Source: Metabacillus kandeliae
GTDB taxonomy: Bacteria; Bacillota; Bacilli; Bacillales; Bacillaceae
NCBI RefSeq assembly: GCF_021166585.1
Contig: NZ_JAJOZE010000001.1
Location: 204,062 to 268,061 of the forward strand
Reading direction: 5' to 3'
DNA: 64,000 bases
Made by a program: the position numbers and the translations under genes. The notes below the pieces were generated by a model. That model did not search any database and was not told the origin of the DNA. It saw only the letters and a program-made list of their open reading frames with translations. Shown here in pieces: positions 27,207 to 37,045 of the stretch (its first letter is position 1; every line of letters starts with the position of its first letter).

Positions 27207-27608
27207 ATGAGCGCATTAAAAAGAATTCAGTCGTTTTTTTCAACCCATACCGAGACCTCTGAGGATCATTTGGATGGGAGCCTCAGAAGCCGCTATTATA
27301 AAACGACCGTGAAAAAAGCAATGGAAGCGGTGCAGACTGTTGCCAAATCATCTAAAGATGCCGCGGTTACCTCTGTTTCAGAAGAACGCGGTGAGATCAG
27401 CATTTCCATTTCAAAGCCCAAAAAAGCGCTCCTGATTGCCACTGTCATATCGGTCAGGCCGTTTGAAACAGCTGTTGATTTTTCAGCATCAACGGATACG
27501 CCGCTTCCAACGGATTTTGGCAACAGCCAGCGAGTGATCCGTCAATTTTATCAGCAGCTGGATGCTACGCTTCCTTATGTTGGTTCAGGCCTTTATCCGC
27601 GTGCCTGA
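27207..27608 (+). CDS. DUF1499-like cytosolic protein
   Basis: A 133-residue protein with no signal peptide or membrane segment. The C-terminal ~90 residues (a tract of alternating strands, then VDFSASTDTPLPTDFGNSQR followed by an IRQFYQQLD helix) resemble the DUF1499 pattern of a polar/Asp-rich turn followed by an xNxxRI helix. Function is unknown. AAAAGGAG precedes the ATG. It sits between speD and nrdR; it is short and not found there in B. subtilis as far as I can tell. Confidence 0.75.
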   Translation: MSALKRIQSFFSTHTETSEDHLDGSLRSRYYKTTVKKAMEAVQTVAKSSKDAAVTSVSEERGEISISISKPKKALLIATVISVRPFETAVDFSASTDTPLPTDFGNSQRVIRQFYQQLDATLPYVGSGLYPRA

Positions 27609-27657
27609 CACACAGGCCGGCTTCTCAAAACTTTCTGAAGGGAGCTAAAACATCCGT

Positions 27658-28116
27658 ATGAAATGTCCAGCATGCCACCACAATGGCACTAGAGTGCTCG
27701 ATTCCCGGCCTGTCGATGAGGGAAAAGCCATCCGCCGCCGCAGAGAATGCGAAATATGCCAGTACCGGTTCACAACTTTTGAAAAAGTGGAAGAAATACC
27801 GCTGATTGTTGTGAAAAAAGAAGGAACCCGTGAAGAATTCAGCAGGGAAAAAGTGCTGAGGGGCTTAATAAAAGCCTGCGAAAAAAGACCTGTTGCCTTA
27901 AAGCAGCTGGAGGATATCGCAGGAGATATAGAAAAAGAATTGCGCAACAATGGAGTATCAGAGGTGAAAAGCGAGCTTGTCGGCGAAATGGTGATGGACA
28001 GGCTTGCACAGGTTGATGAAGTAGCCTACGTCCGCTTTGCATCAGTGTACAGACAGTTTAAAGATATTAATGTATTTATTGATGAGCTGAAGGAATTGCT
28101 GAAAAAGGAACAGTAA
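27658..28116 (+). CDS. nrdR: Transcriptional repressor NrdR
   Basis: A 152-residue NrdR, which represses ribonucleotide reductase genes when dATP is bound. The zinc ribbon has CPAC...CEIC at the N-terminus, followed by an ATP-cone beginning [15 protein letters not shown]. It is followed by dnaB and dnaI as in B. subtilis, linking dNTP supply with replication initiation. Confidence 0.97.
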   Translation: MKCPACHHNGTRVLDSRPVDEGKAIRRRRECEICQYRFTTFEKVEEIPLIVVKKEGTREEFSREKVLRGLIKACEKRPVALKQLEDIAGDIEKELRNNGVSEVKSELVGEMVMDRLAQVDEVAYVRFASVYRQFKDINVFIDELKELLKKEQ

Positions 28117-28154
28117 AGGGGGAGCTTGCTCACTTTTTCTGCTCCTCCCCTTAC
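28116..28154 (+). terminator. Possible terminator after nrdR
   Basis: AAGGGGGAGC can pair with GCTCCTCCCCTT with a bulge; the T run lies in the loop, not after the stem, so the function is uncertain. Confidence 0.35.
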
Positions 28155-28253
28155 TTCCGAAAGTCATGATAAATGCCTTTTATAGCAGCTGGAAAGCTTT
28201 ATTTCCCGGCTTTCATTGAAGGAACAGATTGATTAGGAAAGGTAAGGAGCAAA

Positions 28254-29645
28254 ATGGATCATCATTGGAAAGAACTTATTCCGCCTGATCGCTATTTAAC
28301 GAAAAGCAGCGGTGTCCTGACGGATTTTGATAGAAAGCTGGTCACTATGCTTTATCAGCCTCTGATCGGCATAGAAAGCTCTTCGCTTTACATGACGCTG
28401 TGGGGAGAGGTTGAGCAGAACCGGCTATGGGGGCAGGAAACGACCCATCACAGCTTAATGGCAGCCACGCAGTGCAGCCTGAAGGAGATTTACAGGCAGC
28501 GTCTGAACCTTGAGGGGATTGGACTGCTCAAAACGTTTATCAAAGAAGAAAGCGACTTTAAAGTGCTGATTTATGAACTCCAGCCGCCGCTCCGGCCTGA
28601 TCAGTTTTTCCAGGACGGGATGCTGAACATTTATTTATATAACAGGCTGGGGAAAAGCCGGTATGTTCAGCTGAAAAAATTCTTCTGCGACAACAGCCTT
28701 CCTGAAAATTTAAAAGAAGTAACCAAGTCATTCAATGAAGTGTACCAAACGCTTCAGCCGAGCGAATTAACGGCAAAAATACCTGATAGTGAGTCGGAAG
28801 GGAAGCATGAATTTTTGTCAGAGGCGCCCGGAAGGCAGCCTGTGCTGGATGATGCCTCCTTTGATTATGACCTGCTTTTTGCAGGCTTATCAGATGCAGT
28901 CATACCAAAATCGGCTGTGAATGCTGAGGTAAAAGAAATTATTAAAAAGCTTTCCTACATTTACGGAATTGATGCCATACAAATGAAAAACATTCTAATG
29001 AATGCTATTTTGCCTGATGAAACGATCGATCAGGAGGAGCTGAGAAAGGCTGCAAGAGACTGGTATAAATTTGAGCATGGCGAAAAGCTTCCTCGGCTTG
29101 CAGAAAAGGTGCAGCCCCCTATGTACCGGACCATCAATAAGAAAGAGGGTTCCTCACAGGAAGAAGAGCTTGCCTATATGCTCGAACATATCAGTCCTTA
29201 TCAGTTTTTAAAGGACATTGCTGAAGGGGGAGAGCCGCCCGTCACAGATCTTCAGATTATTGAAGATGTAATGTTTCAGCAGAAGCTTCAGCCTGGCGTC
29301 GTAAATGTGCTTATTTATTACGTGATGCTGAAAACCGATATGAAGCTTTCCAAAGGCTATGTTCAGAAAATAGCCGGCCACTGGGCGCGGAAAAACATTA
29401 AAACAGTTGACGAAGCGATGACCCTGGCGAAAAAGGAACAGCAGCAATACATGGAGTGGGCGGAAACAAAAAATAAACCTGCTCAAAACCGCAAAACAGT
29501 GAGGAAGGAAATGTTGCCTGACTGGCTGAAGGAAAACCAGGCTGCTGAAAATCGTCCCGAAGAGGCAAACACCGAGGATGCATTTGAACTGGAGCGTCAA
29601 AAGCTTGCTGAACGGATTAAAAAATACAAAAAAGGCAATATATAG
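28254..29645 (+). CDS. dnaB: Replication initiation and membrane attachment protein DnaB
   Basis: A 463-residue helicase-loading protein specific to low-GC Gram positives. It joins DnaD and DnaI to place the DnaC helicase at oriC and at restart sites. The N-terminal part holds a winged-helix-like region (CSLKEIYRQRLNLEGIGLL). The DnaB/DnaD-type C-terminal domain is around residues 290-390 (SPYQFLKDIAEGGEP, KGYVQKIAGHWARK), followed by a charged tail. AAGGAG precedes the ATG, and dnaI follows 26 bases later. Confidence 0.94.
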   Translation: MDHHWKELIPPDRYLTKSSGVLTDFDRKLVTMLYQPLIGIESSSLYMTLWGEVEQNRLWGQETTHHSLMAATQCSLKEIYRQRLNLEGIGLLKTFIKEESDFKVLIYELQPPLRPDQFFQDGMLNIYLYNRLGKSRYVQLKKFFCDNSLPENLKEVTKSFNEVYQTLQPSELTAKIPDSESEGKHEFLSEAPGRQPVLDDASFDYDLLFAGLSDAVIPKSAVNAEVKEIIKKLSYIYGIDAIQMKNILMNAILPDETIDQEELRKAARDWYKFEHGEKLPRLAEKVQPPMYRTINKKEGSSQEEELAYMLEHISPYQFLKDIAEGGEPPVTDLQIIEDVMFQQKLQPGVVNVLIYYVMLKTDMKLSKGYVQKIAGHWARKNIKTVDEAMTLAKKEQQQYMEWAETKNKPAQNRKTVRKEMLPDWLKENQAAENRPEEANTEDAFELERQKLAERIKKYKKGNI

Positions 29646-29671
29646 CCTGATAGAAAAGGAGGGGAAACTAA

Positions 29672-30607
29672 ATGGAGCCTATTGGACAAGCAATGAAAAA
29701 CATGACCGGCAGAAAAGATTTCATGGAAAGACTGCAGGTTCTTAAAAAAGAAGTAACTGTCCACCCTGATATCAAGCCGTTTCTTGAATCACATAAAGAT
29801 GAAATTGACGAGAAAATGATTGACAGGAGTCTTATCAAGCTGTACGAATTTATCGGCCAAAGCAAAAACTGCGCAAACTGTCCGAGTCTGTCCGAATGCC
29901 GGAATATGATTCAAGGCTATCACCCTGAGCTTGTGATCCAAGGAAAAACGATTGACCTGCAATACGATGTGTGCCCATCAAAAGCAGCTTATGACGAACG
30001 GAAAAAGCATGAATCACTGATCAAAAGCATGTATATCCCGAAAGATATCCTTGCAGCGCGCCTTGATAACATTGATCTCGATGAAGCCACGCGCCTGAAA
30101 GCTGTCTCACTCGCACAGGACTTTATCGAAAGCTACACTACAAAAAAGACTGCGAAAGGCCTTTACATACACGGCCCTTTCGGTGTCGGCAAAACCTACA
30201 TTCTCGGAGCGATCGCAAACGAGCTGGCTGAAAACCGCATCTCTTCCATGCTTGTTTACCTTCCTGAATTTATGAGAGAGCTCAAAAATTCACTCCATGA
30301 TCATTCACTTGAACCTAAAATGGATGCTGTCAAAACAGTGCCTGTTCTAATGCTGGATGACCTCGGAGCAGAGTCAATGTCAAGCTGGCTGAGAGATGAT
30401 ATACTCGGCACCATCCTCCAATACCGTATGCTCGAAAATCTGCCGACTTTTTTCTCCTCCAACTTCGACCTGAAACAGCTGAACCACCACCTCTCCTTTA
30501 CCCAGCGAGGAGAAGAAGAACCGGTCAAAGCTGCAAGAATCATGGAGCGGATCAAGCACTTGGCTACCCCTGTGGCGCTTACAGGAAAAAATCGCAGAGA
30601 AGTTTAA
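29672..30607 (+). CDS. dnaI: Primosomal protein DnaI (helicase loader)
   Basis: A 311-residue AAA+ helicase loader, the same length as B. subtilis DnaI. The N-terminal domain has a Cys-rich zinc site (NCANCPSLSEC). The ATPase domain has Walker A GPFGVGKTY and Walker B VLMLDDLGAE. It acts with DnaB and DnaD to load the replicative helicase. AAGGAGGGG precedes the ATG, and a strong terminator follows. Confidence 0.96.
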   Translation: MEPIGQAMKNMTGRKDFMERLQVLKKEVTVHPDIKPFLESHKDEIDEKMIDRSLIKLYEFIGQSKNCANCPSLSECRNMIQGYHPELVIQGKTIDLQYDVCPSKAAYDERKKHESLIKSMYIPKDILAARLDNIDLDEATRLKAVSLAQDFIESYTTKKTAKGLYIHGPFGVGKTYILGAIANELAENRISSMLVYLPEFMRELKNSLHDHSLEPKMDAVKTVPVLMLDDLGAESMSSWLRDDILGTILQYRMLENLPTFFSSNFDLKQLNHHLSFTQRGEEEPVKAARIMERIKHLATPVALTGKNRREV

Positions 30608-30642
30608 AAAAGCAGGCTGGAAATTTCAGCCTGCTTTTTTGT
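30605..30642 (+). terminator. Intrinsic terminator after dnaI
   Basis: AGCAGGCTG (30611-30619) with CAGCCTGCT (30627-30635), A run before and T run after. Confidence 0.93.
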
Positions 30643-30665
30643 TTGGCGGGGGTGAAGCATAATTT

Positions 30666-30806
30666 CGCAGAAATAATTTATGGAATCGCCGAAATCTAAG
30701 GAAGCGGGAGAACCATTCATGGCTCCCCAGCTCGATTCCGCCGATATAATCCAGAGTTCGCCGATATTTCAGGGGAAGTGCCGATATATGAAGTATCCGC
30801 CGTTAT
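30666..30806. repeat. Phased array of CGCCGATAT motifs
   Basis: Related cores start at 30666 (CGCAGAAAT), 30687 (CGCCGAAAT), 30739 and 30759 (CGCCGATAT), 30779 (TGCCGATAT) and 30798 (CGCCGTTAT). Steps are 21, 52, 20, 20 and 19. The 52-bp break holds a GAAGCGGGAGAACC block related to the next repeat field. No supported gene overlaps it. Confidence 0.7.
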
Positions 30807-30908
30807 CAATGTCAGGTTTAGTTTATTTGCTGCAAAAACAGTCTTAAATCATCAAAACAGCCCTCAATACCTTTCCGGGAAGCTGAAATGCCCGCGCTGC
30901 TCCATCAA

Positions 30909-31030
30909 TGGAAGCGAGAACCGCCTCTCTGCATGGCTGTTGCTTTCCGCTAAAGGAAGCACAAGAACCGTCCCCACGCTTCCACGCTTCCACCAAAAGA
31001 AGCGCGAGAACCGTCCCTCTGCTTCCCCAC
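30909..31030. repeat. GAAGC...GAGAACCGTCCC...GCTTC repeat field
   Basis: Three related units carry AGAACCGyC(C/T)C: GAAGCGAGAACCGCCTCTCT (from 30912), GAAGCACAAGAACCGTCCCC (from 30957) and GAAGCGCGAGAACCGTCCCT (from 31000). In the last two, GAAGC is mirrored by GCTTC after the core, so each could fold into a small hairpin. No coding function is apparent. Confidence 0.65.
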
Positions 31031-31126
31031 GCTGCCCAAAAAGAAAATAACCCCCATCCTGCTTCTAAAACCAAATCCTCCCCCATATAAATAACATCAG
31101 ATGTTTTGTATTGAGGGGGGACAAAC

Positions 31127-31969
31127 ATGCTTGAAATCAGTTTTCAATCAGACCGGGAGGCAGAGGCGTTTTACCGGATGCTTGGCTGCCAGCCGGAAAT
31201 CAGCTTATTGGCAAGCCTGATGCCGCCGAACCAGGTTCATATAAATGCAGGAAGTTTAACCATTGAGAGTGCCGTCATCCCTGCGCTTATCGGTTTTATT
31301 ACTGAGCAAATGGAGCACATGCTGATCTTATCCATTATTGAAAACCAATTTTTCTTTAAAGACAGGGATGAACAGCAGCAAATTTTACATATTGCCCAGT
31401 CCCTCATGGAGGGGGAGCGGTCTGATATACCGAACATCCGCGGTTTTTTTGACAGAGCTGACTGTATAAAAGAGGCGCTTCACCCGCTGCTGAAGCCTGA
31501 TTTGTCCTTTTCTTTTCATTCTTTTCTTACGTTCCGGCTTCAAGATTACAAAAAGCGCCTGGCGCAGTATGCGGAAGCTGCAATCGAGGAGTATAAGCTG
31601 GAACAGGAATATCAGAATTTTATTCAATTTTTGAGGGAATATGTATTATCAAAGAGTTCTCAGATGGACAAGGTTCATATTTTTTACCGCAAGCGGTTTG
31701 TCATATGTGATGAGTATCTGCAGGAAATGCCTGAACAGACATTGCGCAGCTATGTAGACCGTTCGCTTTTATACCATCATCCAATGTATATTGATTCTGC
31801 GCTCCTTGCTCCTCTCGTCTGCATAGCGCCAAAATCCCTTTTTCTGTATACGGACGAGCCGGATCATGGAATGGTGCAGACCATTCAGAATATTTTTCAG
31901 GAAAGGGTTAGGATCTGTCCTTTAGGAACAGCAGATGCCTTTCAGGAGGATTCTTCCAAGCTGTCTTGA
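31127..31969 (+). CDS. ytxC: Putative sporulation protein YtxC
   Basis: A 280-residue soluble protein matching the YtxC family of spore formers by position between dnaI and thrS and by overall composition (helical, with QDYKKRLAQYAEAAIEEY). The biochemical role is unknown. GAGGGGGG precedes the ATG. The thrS promoter overlaps its last bases. Confidence 0.88.
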   Translation: MLEISFQSDREAEAFYRMLGCQPEISLLASLMPPNQVHINAGSLTIESAVIPALIGFITEQMEHMLILSIIENQFFFKDRDEQQQILHIAQSLMEGERSDIPNIRGFFDRADCIKEALHPLLKPDLSFSFHSFLTFRLQDYKKRLAQYAEAAIEEYKLEQEYQNFIQFLREYVLSKSSQMDKVHIFYRKRFVICDEYLQEMPEQTLRSYVDRSLLYHHPMYIDSALLAPLVCIAPKSLFLYTDEPDHGMVQTIQNIFQERVRICPLGTADAFQEDSSKLS

Positions 31970-31994
31970 TTTTTTTTGGAAAAGCATCTATAAT
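31966..31994 (+). promoter_or_regulatory. thrS promoter
   Basis: TTGATT (31966-31971), 17-bp spacer, TATAAT (31989-31994), straddling the ytxC stop codon. Confidence 0.85.
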
Positions 31995-32000
31995 ACGTAT

Positions 32001-32290
32001 GAATTGAAGCAGAAAAAAGTTGTGATAAGGACATGAGGATGCTGAACTGCTTACAGAGAGAGAGGGCTTAGGCTGGAACCCTTTCAGCAATAGACAGTAT
32101 GCTTACCGCCTTTGAACTTCGGCTGTGAATGGCAATTTGCCTTGTAATAGCCGACGGGAAATCCCGTTACAGATCTCTTATAAGCCTTGCCGGCTGCAAT
32201 AGAGCGGCAGGGGAACTTAGGGTGGAACCACGAATCATGTTAATGAAACTCGTCCCTTCTTTTTAGAAGGGGCGGGTTTTTTATTTTATT
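32001..32290 (+). ncRNA. T-box leader of thrS
   Basis: The T-box sequence AGGGTGGAACCACG is at 32219-32232. It is followed by a terminator hairpin, CGTCCCTTCT (32251-32260) with AGAAGGGGCG (32265-32274), and a T run. Upstream lies the expected long Stem I region with AGTA and GAA elements. Uncharged tRNA-Thr binding to the T-box stabilises the antiterminator and allows thrS expression. An ACC triplet at 32105-32107 is a possible threonine specifier, not proven. Confidence 0.93.
32251..32283 (+). terminator. Regulated terminator of the thrS T-box
   Basis: Ten-base-pair stem with a TTTT loop and a T-rich tail; its left arm can alternatively pair with the T-box region. Confidence 0.88.
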
Positions 32291-32306
32291 TAAAGGAGTG
32301 ATCAGG

Positions 32307-34238
32307 ATGTCTGAATCAGTAAAAATCAGTTTTCCAGACGGAGCGGTAAAGGAGTTTGCGAAAGGCACGACAACAGAAGACATCGCGGCATCCATCAGCC
32401 CGGGACTGAAGAAAAAATCAATTGCCGGAAAGCTTAACGGCGAGCTGGTTGATTTAAAAACACCTATCGAGGGAGACGGCGCGATTGAAATTGTGACACA
32501 GGATTCAAGCGATGCACTTGAAATCATGCGCCACAGTACAGCTCACTTAATGGCACAGGCGATCAAAAGGCTTTACCCTGATGTAAAGCTTGGCGTTGGT
32601 CCAGTCATTGAAAACGGCTTCTACTATGATGTGGATACAGAAGCAGCCATTTCTTCTGAGGATCTTCCTGCTATCGAAAAAGAAATGCAGAAAATTATAA
32701 ATGAAAACCTGGAAATCGTCCGTAAAGAAGTGAGCAGGGAAGAAGCGAAAAGCCGTTTTGAAGAAATCGGCGACAACTTGAAGCTGGAACTGCTTGACGC
32801 CATTCCTGAAGGAGAAAAGGTGTCAATCTATGAGCAGGGAGAGTTTTTTGACCTTTGCCGCGGCATTCACGTGCCAACTACAGGCAAAATTAAGGAATTT
32901 AAGCTGCTGAACGTTGCCGGAGCTTATTGGCGCGGCGACAGCAATAATAAAATGCTGCAGCGGATCTATGGAACGGCTTTCTTCAAAAAAGCTGATCTTG
33001 ATGAGCACCTTCGTTTGCTGGAGGAAGCAAAAGAGCGGGATCACAGGAAACTGGGCAAAGAGCTGGGCCTTTTCACTACTTCTCAAAAGGTCGGCCAAGG
33101 GTTGCCGCTATGGCTTCCAAAAGGGGCTACAATCAGACGCATCATTGAACGCTATATTGTGGACAAGGAAAACCGCCTTGGATACAGCCATGTATATACT
33201 CCTGTGCTGGGAAGCGTTGAGCTTTATAAAACATCCGGCCACTGGGAGCACTACCAGGATGATATGTTCCCTGCAATGAGCATGGATAACGAAGACCTTG
33301 TGCTTCGTCCGATGAACTGCCCGCATCATATGATGGTTTACAAAAATGATATTCACAGCTACCGCGAGCTGCCGATCCGCATTGCCGAGCTCGGCACAAT
33401 GCACCGCTATGAAATGTCCGGTGCCCTTTCTGGCCTGCAGCGCGTACGCGGCATGACATTGAATGATGCCCACATTTTTGTCCGTCCTGACCAGATTAAG
33501 GATGAATTTATCCGTGTTGTCCGTCTTGTGGAAGAAGTGTATAAAGATTTCGGTCTGGAAAATTATACATTCCGCCTTTCCTACAGAGATCCTGAGGACA
33601 AAGAAAAATACTTTGATGATGACGCGATGTGGGAAAAAGCGCAAAGCATGCTGAAGGAAGCGATGGACGAACTGAATGTGGAATATTTTGAAGCAGATGG
33701 CGAAGCAGCATTCTACGGACCGAAGCTTGATGTACAGGTTCGGACAGCTTTAGGCAAAGACGAGACGCTTTCAACTGTTCAGCTGGACTTCCTTCTTCCG
33801 GAAAGATTTGATCTTACTTATGTCGGGGAAGACGGCAAGCAGCACCGTCCAGTTGTTATTCACCGGGGCGTTGTTTCTACAATGGAGCGCTTTGTAGCCT
33901 TCCTGATTGAAGAATACAAAGGAGCTTTCCCTGCCTGGCTTGCACCTGTGCAGGTGGAGGTGATCCCTGTATCTCCTTCCATTCACCTTGACTATGCGAA
34001 AAAGGTACAGGAGCGTCTTCAGCTTGAAGGACTTCGGGTGGAGCTGGATACAAGAGATGAAAAAATGGGTTATAAAATCAGGGAAGCACAAATGAAAAAA
34101 ATTCCTTATATGCTCGTGGTCGGCGATCAGGAATCAGCTGATGAGGCCGTTAACGTACGAAAATATGGAGAACAAAAATCAGAGACTGTTTCTCTGGAAG
34201 ACTTTACTGAAATGCTGATAAAAGAAACATCAAGGTAA
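32307..34238 (+). CDS. thrS: Threonyl-tRNA synthetase
   Basis: A 643-residue class II synthetase, the same length as B. subtilis ThrS. Domains are TGS (about 1-65), the editing/SAD domain with [10 protein letters not shown], the catalytic core with zinc ligand Cys in RPMNCPHHM and motif 3 region [11 protein letters not shown], and the anticodon domain ([15 protein letters not shown]). ATG 32307 is used because AAAGGAG ends nine bases upstream; GTG 32298 abuts that site. Expression is set by the T-box leader. Confidence 0.97.
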   Translation: MSESVKISFPDGAVKEFAKGTTTEDIAASISPGLKKKSIAGKLNGELVDLKTPIEGDGAIEIVTQDSSDALEIMRHSTAHLMAQAIKRLYPDVKLGVGPVIENGFYYDVDTEAAISSEDLPAIEKEMQKIINENLEIVRKEVSREEAKSRFEEIGDNLKLELLDAIPEGEKVSIYEQGEFFDLCRGIHVPTTGKIKEFKLLNVAGAYWRGDSNNKMLQRIYGTAFFKKADLDEHLRLLEEAKERDHRKLGKELGLFTTSQKVGQGLPLWLPKGATIRRIIERYIVDKENRLGYSHVYTPVLGSVELYKTSGHWEHYQDDMFPAMSMDNEDLVLRPMNCPHHMMVYKNDIHSYRELPIRIAELGTMHRYEMSGALSGLQRVRGMTLNDAHIFVRPDQIKDEFIRVVRLVEEVYKDFGLENYTFRLSYRDPEDKEKYFDDDAMWEKAQSMLKEAMDELNVEYFEADGEAAFYGPKLDVQVRTALGKDETLSTVQLDFLLPERFDLTYVGEDGKQHRPVVIHRGVVSTMERFVAFLIEEYKGAFPAWLAPVQVEVIPVSPSIHLDYAKKVQERLQLEGLRVELDTRDEKMGYKIREAQMKKIPYMLVVGDQESADEAVNVRKYGEQKSETVSLEDFTEMLIKETSR

Positions 34239-34258
34239 GATAACGAAAGAGAAATGTC

Positions 34259-34299
34259 AAAAGGCCATTCCTGGTTAGAGGAATGGCCTTTTCTTTTTT
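34259..34299 (+). terminator. Intrinsic terminator after thrS
   Basis: AAAGGCCATTCC and GGAATGGCCTTT form a perfect 12-bp stem followed by T-rich sequence. Confidence 0.94.
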
Positions 34300-34648
34300 A
34301 TGCAGGCACCTGCTTCTTCTGCATCGGATATGCCTGTTTGGACGAAGTCATAAAGAACTGTATTTAGCTATAAAAAGACGATGTTTTTCTTTTTTCTTGG
34401 TTTTGACCGCCAATTCGCCAAAAAAATATAGCTATATATACCTATCTTCTGAGCAAACAGGTTTAGAAGAGAAGCAGAAGGGAATTAAATTTAAGCTTTG
34501 ATTCATCTTAAAAAAGGTTTTGCCTGTGCCGTTTGTACGAGAGCTGCTGAACGATGTGCTATTTTTTTACCCAATACAGCTTAGCAGAAAACCAGAAAAA
34601 TCAGAACAGCGCAAAACCTAAAAAAAATGGAACATGGGGGAAATGCAG
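34300..34648. other. Gap before the ABC importer, with a promoter candidate
   Basis: TTGACC (34403-34408) with TATAGC (34427-34432) at 18-bp spacing is the best promoter candidate for the importer. The following A/T-rich TATATATA stretch could also serve. No regulator gene and no clear cre site are seen. Confidence 0.45.
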
Positions 34649-35953
34649 ATGAAAAAGCTTGGAGTGTTATTGGCTGTTTTTGCTTTAGCTCTTAGTGTCC
34701 TTGCCGGCTGTTCCAATTCAGGCAATGAGGCAGCTGAAGCCAAAACGAAAGATGGGAAAACAATCATTAATTTTTGGACTTTCTGGGGCTCTGAAACAAG
34801 GAGACCTGTTATTGAAAAAATCATTAATGATTACAATAAATCCCAGGACAAGGTGTTTGTAAAACATACGTTTCTTCCGTTCGGTGATATCTGGACGAAA
34901 AACCTCGCCGCTGTCGGAGCGGGCAATCCTGCAGATGTAGTGATCAATGATATCAATACAGTGGCCCAGCGCGCAAAAAACGGACAGACAGAAGATTTAT
35001 CAGCCCTCATCAAAGACGACCCTTCCTTCAAAGACAAGTTTTACCCGCAGCTTTGGAATGCCGTTACATATGAACACAAGCCTTATGGTGTTCCTTTCAA
35101 TACTGATACTAGGCTTCTCTTTTACAATAAAAAAGCATTTAAAGAAGCAGGCCTGAATCCTGAGGCTCCGCCAGAAACATGGGATGATCTGAAAACCTAT
35201 GCAGATAAACTGGATGTGAAAAAAGGCAGCTCCTACGATCGGATTGGTTTTTATCCAATGTGGGGCAGTGTCGGTGCAAACAGCTGGATGATGTTTGGCG
35301 ATAAAGGAAAAGGATACTTTGACGAAAATGGAAAAGTAATGATTAATACTCCTGAAAAGGTGTCTTCGCTCAACTGGGTGATGGATTGGCAGAAACGCTA
35401 TGGAAAGAAAAATGTTGATGCTTTTAAAGCTGAGTTTGGAAACGAAACAGCGAATCCGTTCATATCAGGAAAAGTAGCCATGTGGGTGGACGTAGCAACC
35501 TTCTATACCCAAATTCGCGATTACGGCAAGGATATGGACTTTGGAGTAGCGCCGATTCCTGCAAAGACTGCAAATGATCAGCATTACAGCGAAGGCGGAG
35601 GATTTGTGGCAGAAGTGCCAAAAGGTGCAAAGCATCCAAAAGAAGCAATGGATTTCATTAAGTATCTTACAGGTGCTGAAGCACAATCCTACTGGGCTGC
35701 CAAGAACTTTGACAATGTAGCTAATAAAGAAGCAACGAAAAAAGCAGCTGATATGCTTTCCGGAAAAGACAAAATGGTCTATGAAGAAGCAGAAAAAAGC
35801 CTGCAAAATACTAAAATGTCTCCAATGCCTGTCGATTATCCGGATTATCCAAACGCCGTGAATCCGCAGATTGACCAAGTCATTCTTGGCGCTAAGAAAC
35901 CTGCAGATGCGTTAAAGGATGCTGAAAAAGCAGTAAAAGCGCTGAAGCAATAA
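34649..35953 (+). CDS. ABC transporter substrate-binding lipoprotein (family 1, sugar-type)
   Basis: A 434-residue extracellular binding protein. The signal peptide is typical of lipoproteins, with lipobox LAGC and lipidated Cys21. The mature part begins with a Gly/Asn/Glu-rich linker, then INFWTFWGSETRRPVIEKII and the family 1 hallmark KVAMWVDV. Such proteins deliver sugars or oligosaccharides to carbohydrate-class permeases; the ligand cannot be told. ATG 34649 has GGGGG eight bases upstream. Two permease genes follow. No ATPase gene is present. Confidence 0.9.
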   Translation: MKKLGVLLAVFALALSVLAGCSNSGNEAAEAKTKDGKTIINFWTFWGSETRRPVIEKIINDYNKSQDKVFVKHTFLPFGDIWTKNLAAVGAGNPADVVINDINTVAQRAKNGQTEDLSALIKDDPSFKDKFYPQLWNAVTYEHKPYGVPFNTDTRLLFYNKKAFKEAGLNPEAPPETWDDLKTYADKLDVKKGSSYDRIGFYPMWGSVGANSWMMFGDKGKGYFDENGKVMINTPEKVSSLNWVMDWQKRYGKKNVDAFKAEFGNETANPFISGKVAMWVDVATFYTQIRDYGKDMDFGVAPIPAKTANDQHYSEGGGFVAEVPKGAKHPKEAMDFIKYLTGAEAQSYWAAKNFDNVANKEATKKAADMLSGKDKMVYEEAEKSLQNTKMSPMPVDYPDYPNAVNPQIDQVILGAKKPADALKDAEKAVKALKQ

Positions 35954-36058
35954 GAAGACTGAAAGGGGAAAGCCTTGCCGGCCGAGCGAGGCTTCCTCTG
36001 CATCTTCAAACAGTGCAGTGAATGACCCAGTACAGAATAATTATGAGAGGTGATCGCT

Positions 36059-37045
36059 ATGAGTTTGCCGGAAAAAGTCATCATTGATCAGCACAATCCA
36101 AAAAAGATCACCGCAAAGAAAAAGGTAGCTTCCTCCATAGCCGCCCCCGTGAAAAGAAAGAGGGAAAATCTAGCTGGCTATTTGTTTATCAGTCCTTGGC
36201 TGATCGGTTTTGTCGGATTGACCCTTGGCCCTCTGCTGTTTTCCCTTTATGCCAGTCTGACGAACTATAACATTACTTCCACGATGGATTTTATCGGCAT
36301 GAAAAATTATTTGCGCATGTTTACTCAGGACAGCCTGTTTATGACATCGCTTTACAATACCCTTTTCTTTGTGGTTTTTTCTGTTCCATTGACAACAGCG
36401 GGAGCTATTTTAATGGCAGTCCTGCTGAATCAGCCTGTTAAAGGAGTAAAAGTATTCCGTACCATCTACTACCTGCCTGCTGTTATGTCGGGAGTAGCCG
36501 TTTATTTTCTCTGGATGCAGCTTTTGTCTCCCGCTTCAGGACTTGTGAATCAGATTCTTCACATTTTTGGCATCCAGGGGCCAGCCTGGCTGTTTGATCC
36601 AGCTTGGACAAAGCCGGCGCTGATACTAATGAAGATGTGGAGCGTTGGGGGAGGGATGCTCTTATATCTGGCAAGCCTGCAGGGAGTCTCCTCCCAAATG
36701 TACGAAGCTGCAGAACTTGATGGAGCTACATCATGGCAGAAATTTTACAAAATTACGCTGCCTATGATCAGCCCGGTCATCTTTTTTGACGTTATTACGA
36801 GCACAATCGGCGCTTTTCAGATTTTCCAGGAGGCTTACGTGATGACAGAGAACGGAGACGGCGGACCTGTTAATTCGCTCCTGTTTTACAACCTCCACAT
36901 GTGGCATAACGCATTTGAGCTTTTCAATATGGGATATGCATCAGCCATGGCCTGGTTCCTTTTCGTCATCGTGCTTGTCCTCACTGTTATTAATATGGTA
37001 TTCAGCAAGCGCTGGGTTTTCTATGGAGGTGACGAGAACAGATGA
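36059..37045 (+). CDS. ABC sugar transporter permease (MalF/UgpA type)
   Basis: A 328-residue inner-membrane permease with six predicted helices after a basic N-terminal tail of about 45 residues. The cytoplasmic loop that docks the ATPase is visible as EAAELDGATSWQKFYKITLP. ATG 36059 follows GAGAGG by eight bases; GTG 36050 overlaps that site. It overlaps the next permease gene by four bases. Confidence 0.92.
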   Translation: MSLPEKVIIDQHNPKKITAKKKVASSIAAPVKRKRENLAGYLFISPWLIGFVGLTLGPLLFSLYASLTNYNITSTMDFIGMKNYLRMFTQDSLFMTSLYNTLFFVVFSVPLTTAGAILMAVLLNQPVKGVKVFRTIYYLPAVMSGVAVYFLWMQLLSPASGLVNQILHIFGIQGPAWLFDPAWTKPALILMKMWSVGGGMLLYLASLQGVSSQMYEAAELDGATSWQKFYKITLPMISPVIFFDVITSTIGAFQIFQEAYVMTENGDGGPVNSLLFYNLHMWHNAFELFNMGYASAMAWFLFVIVLVLTVINMVFSKRWVFYGGDENR

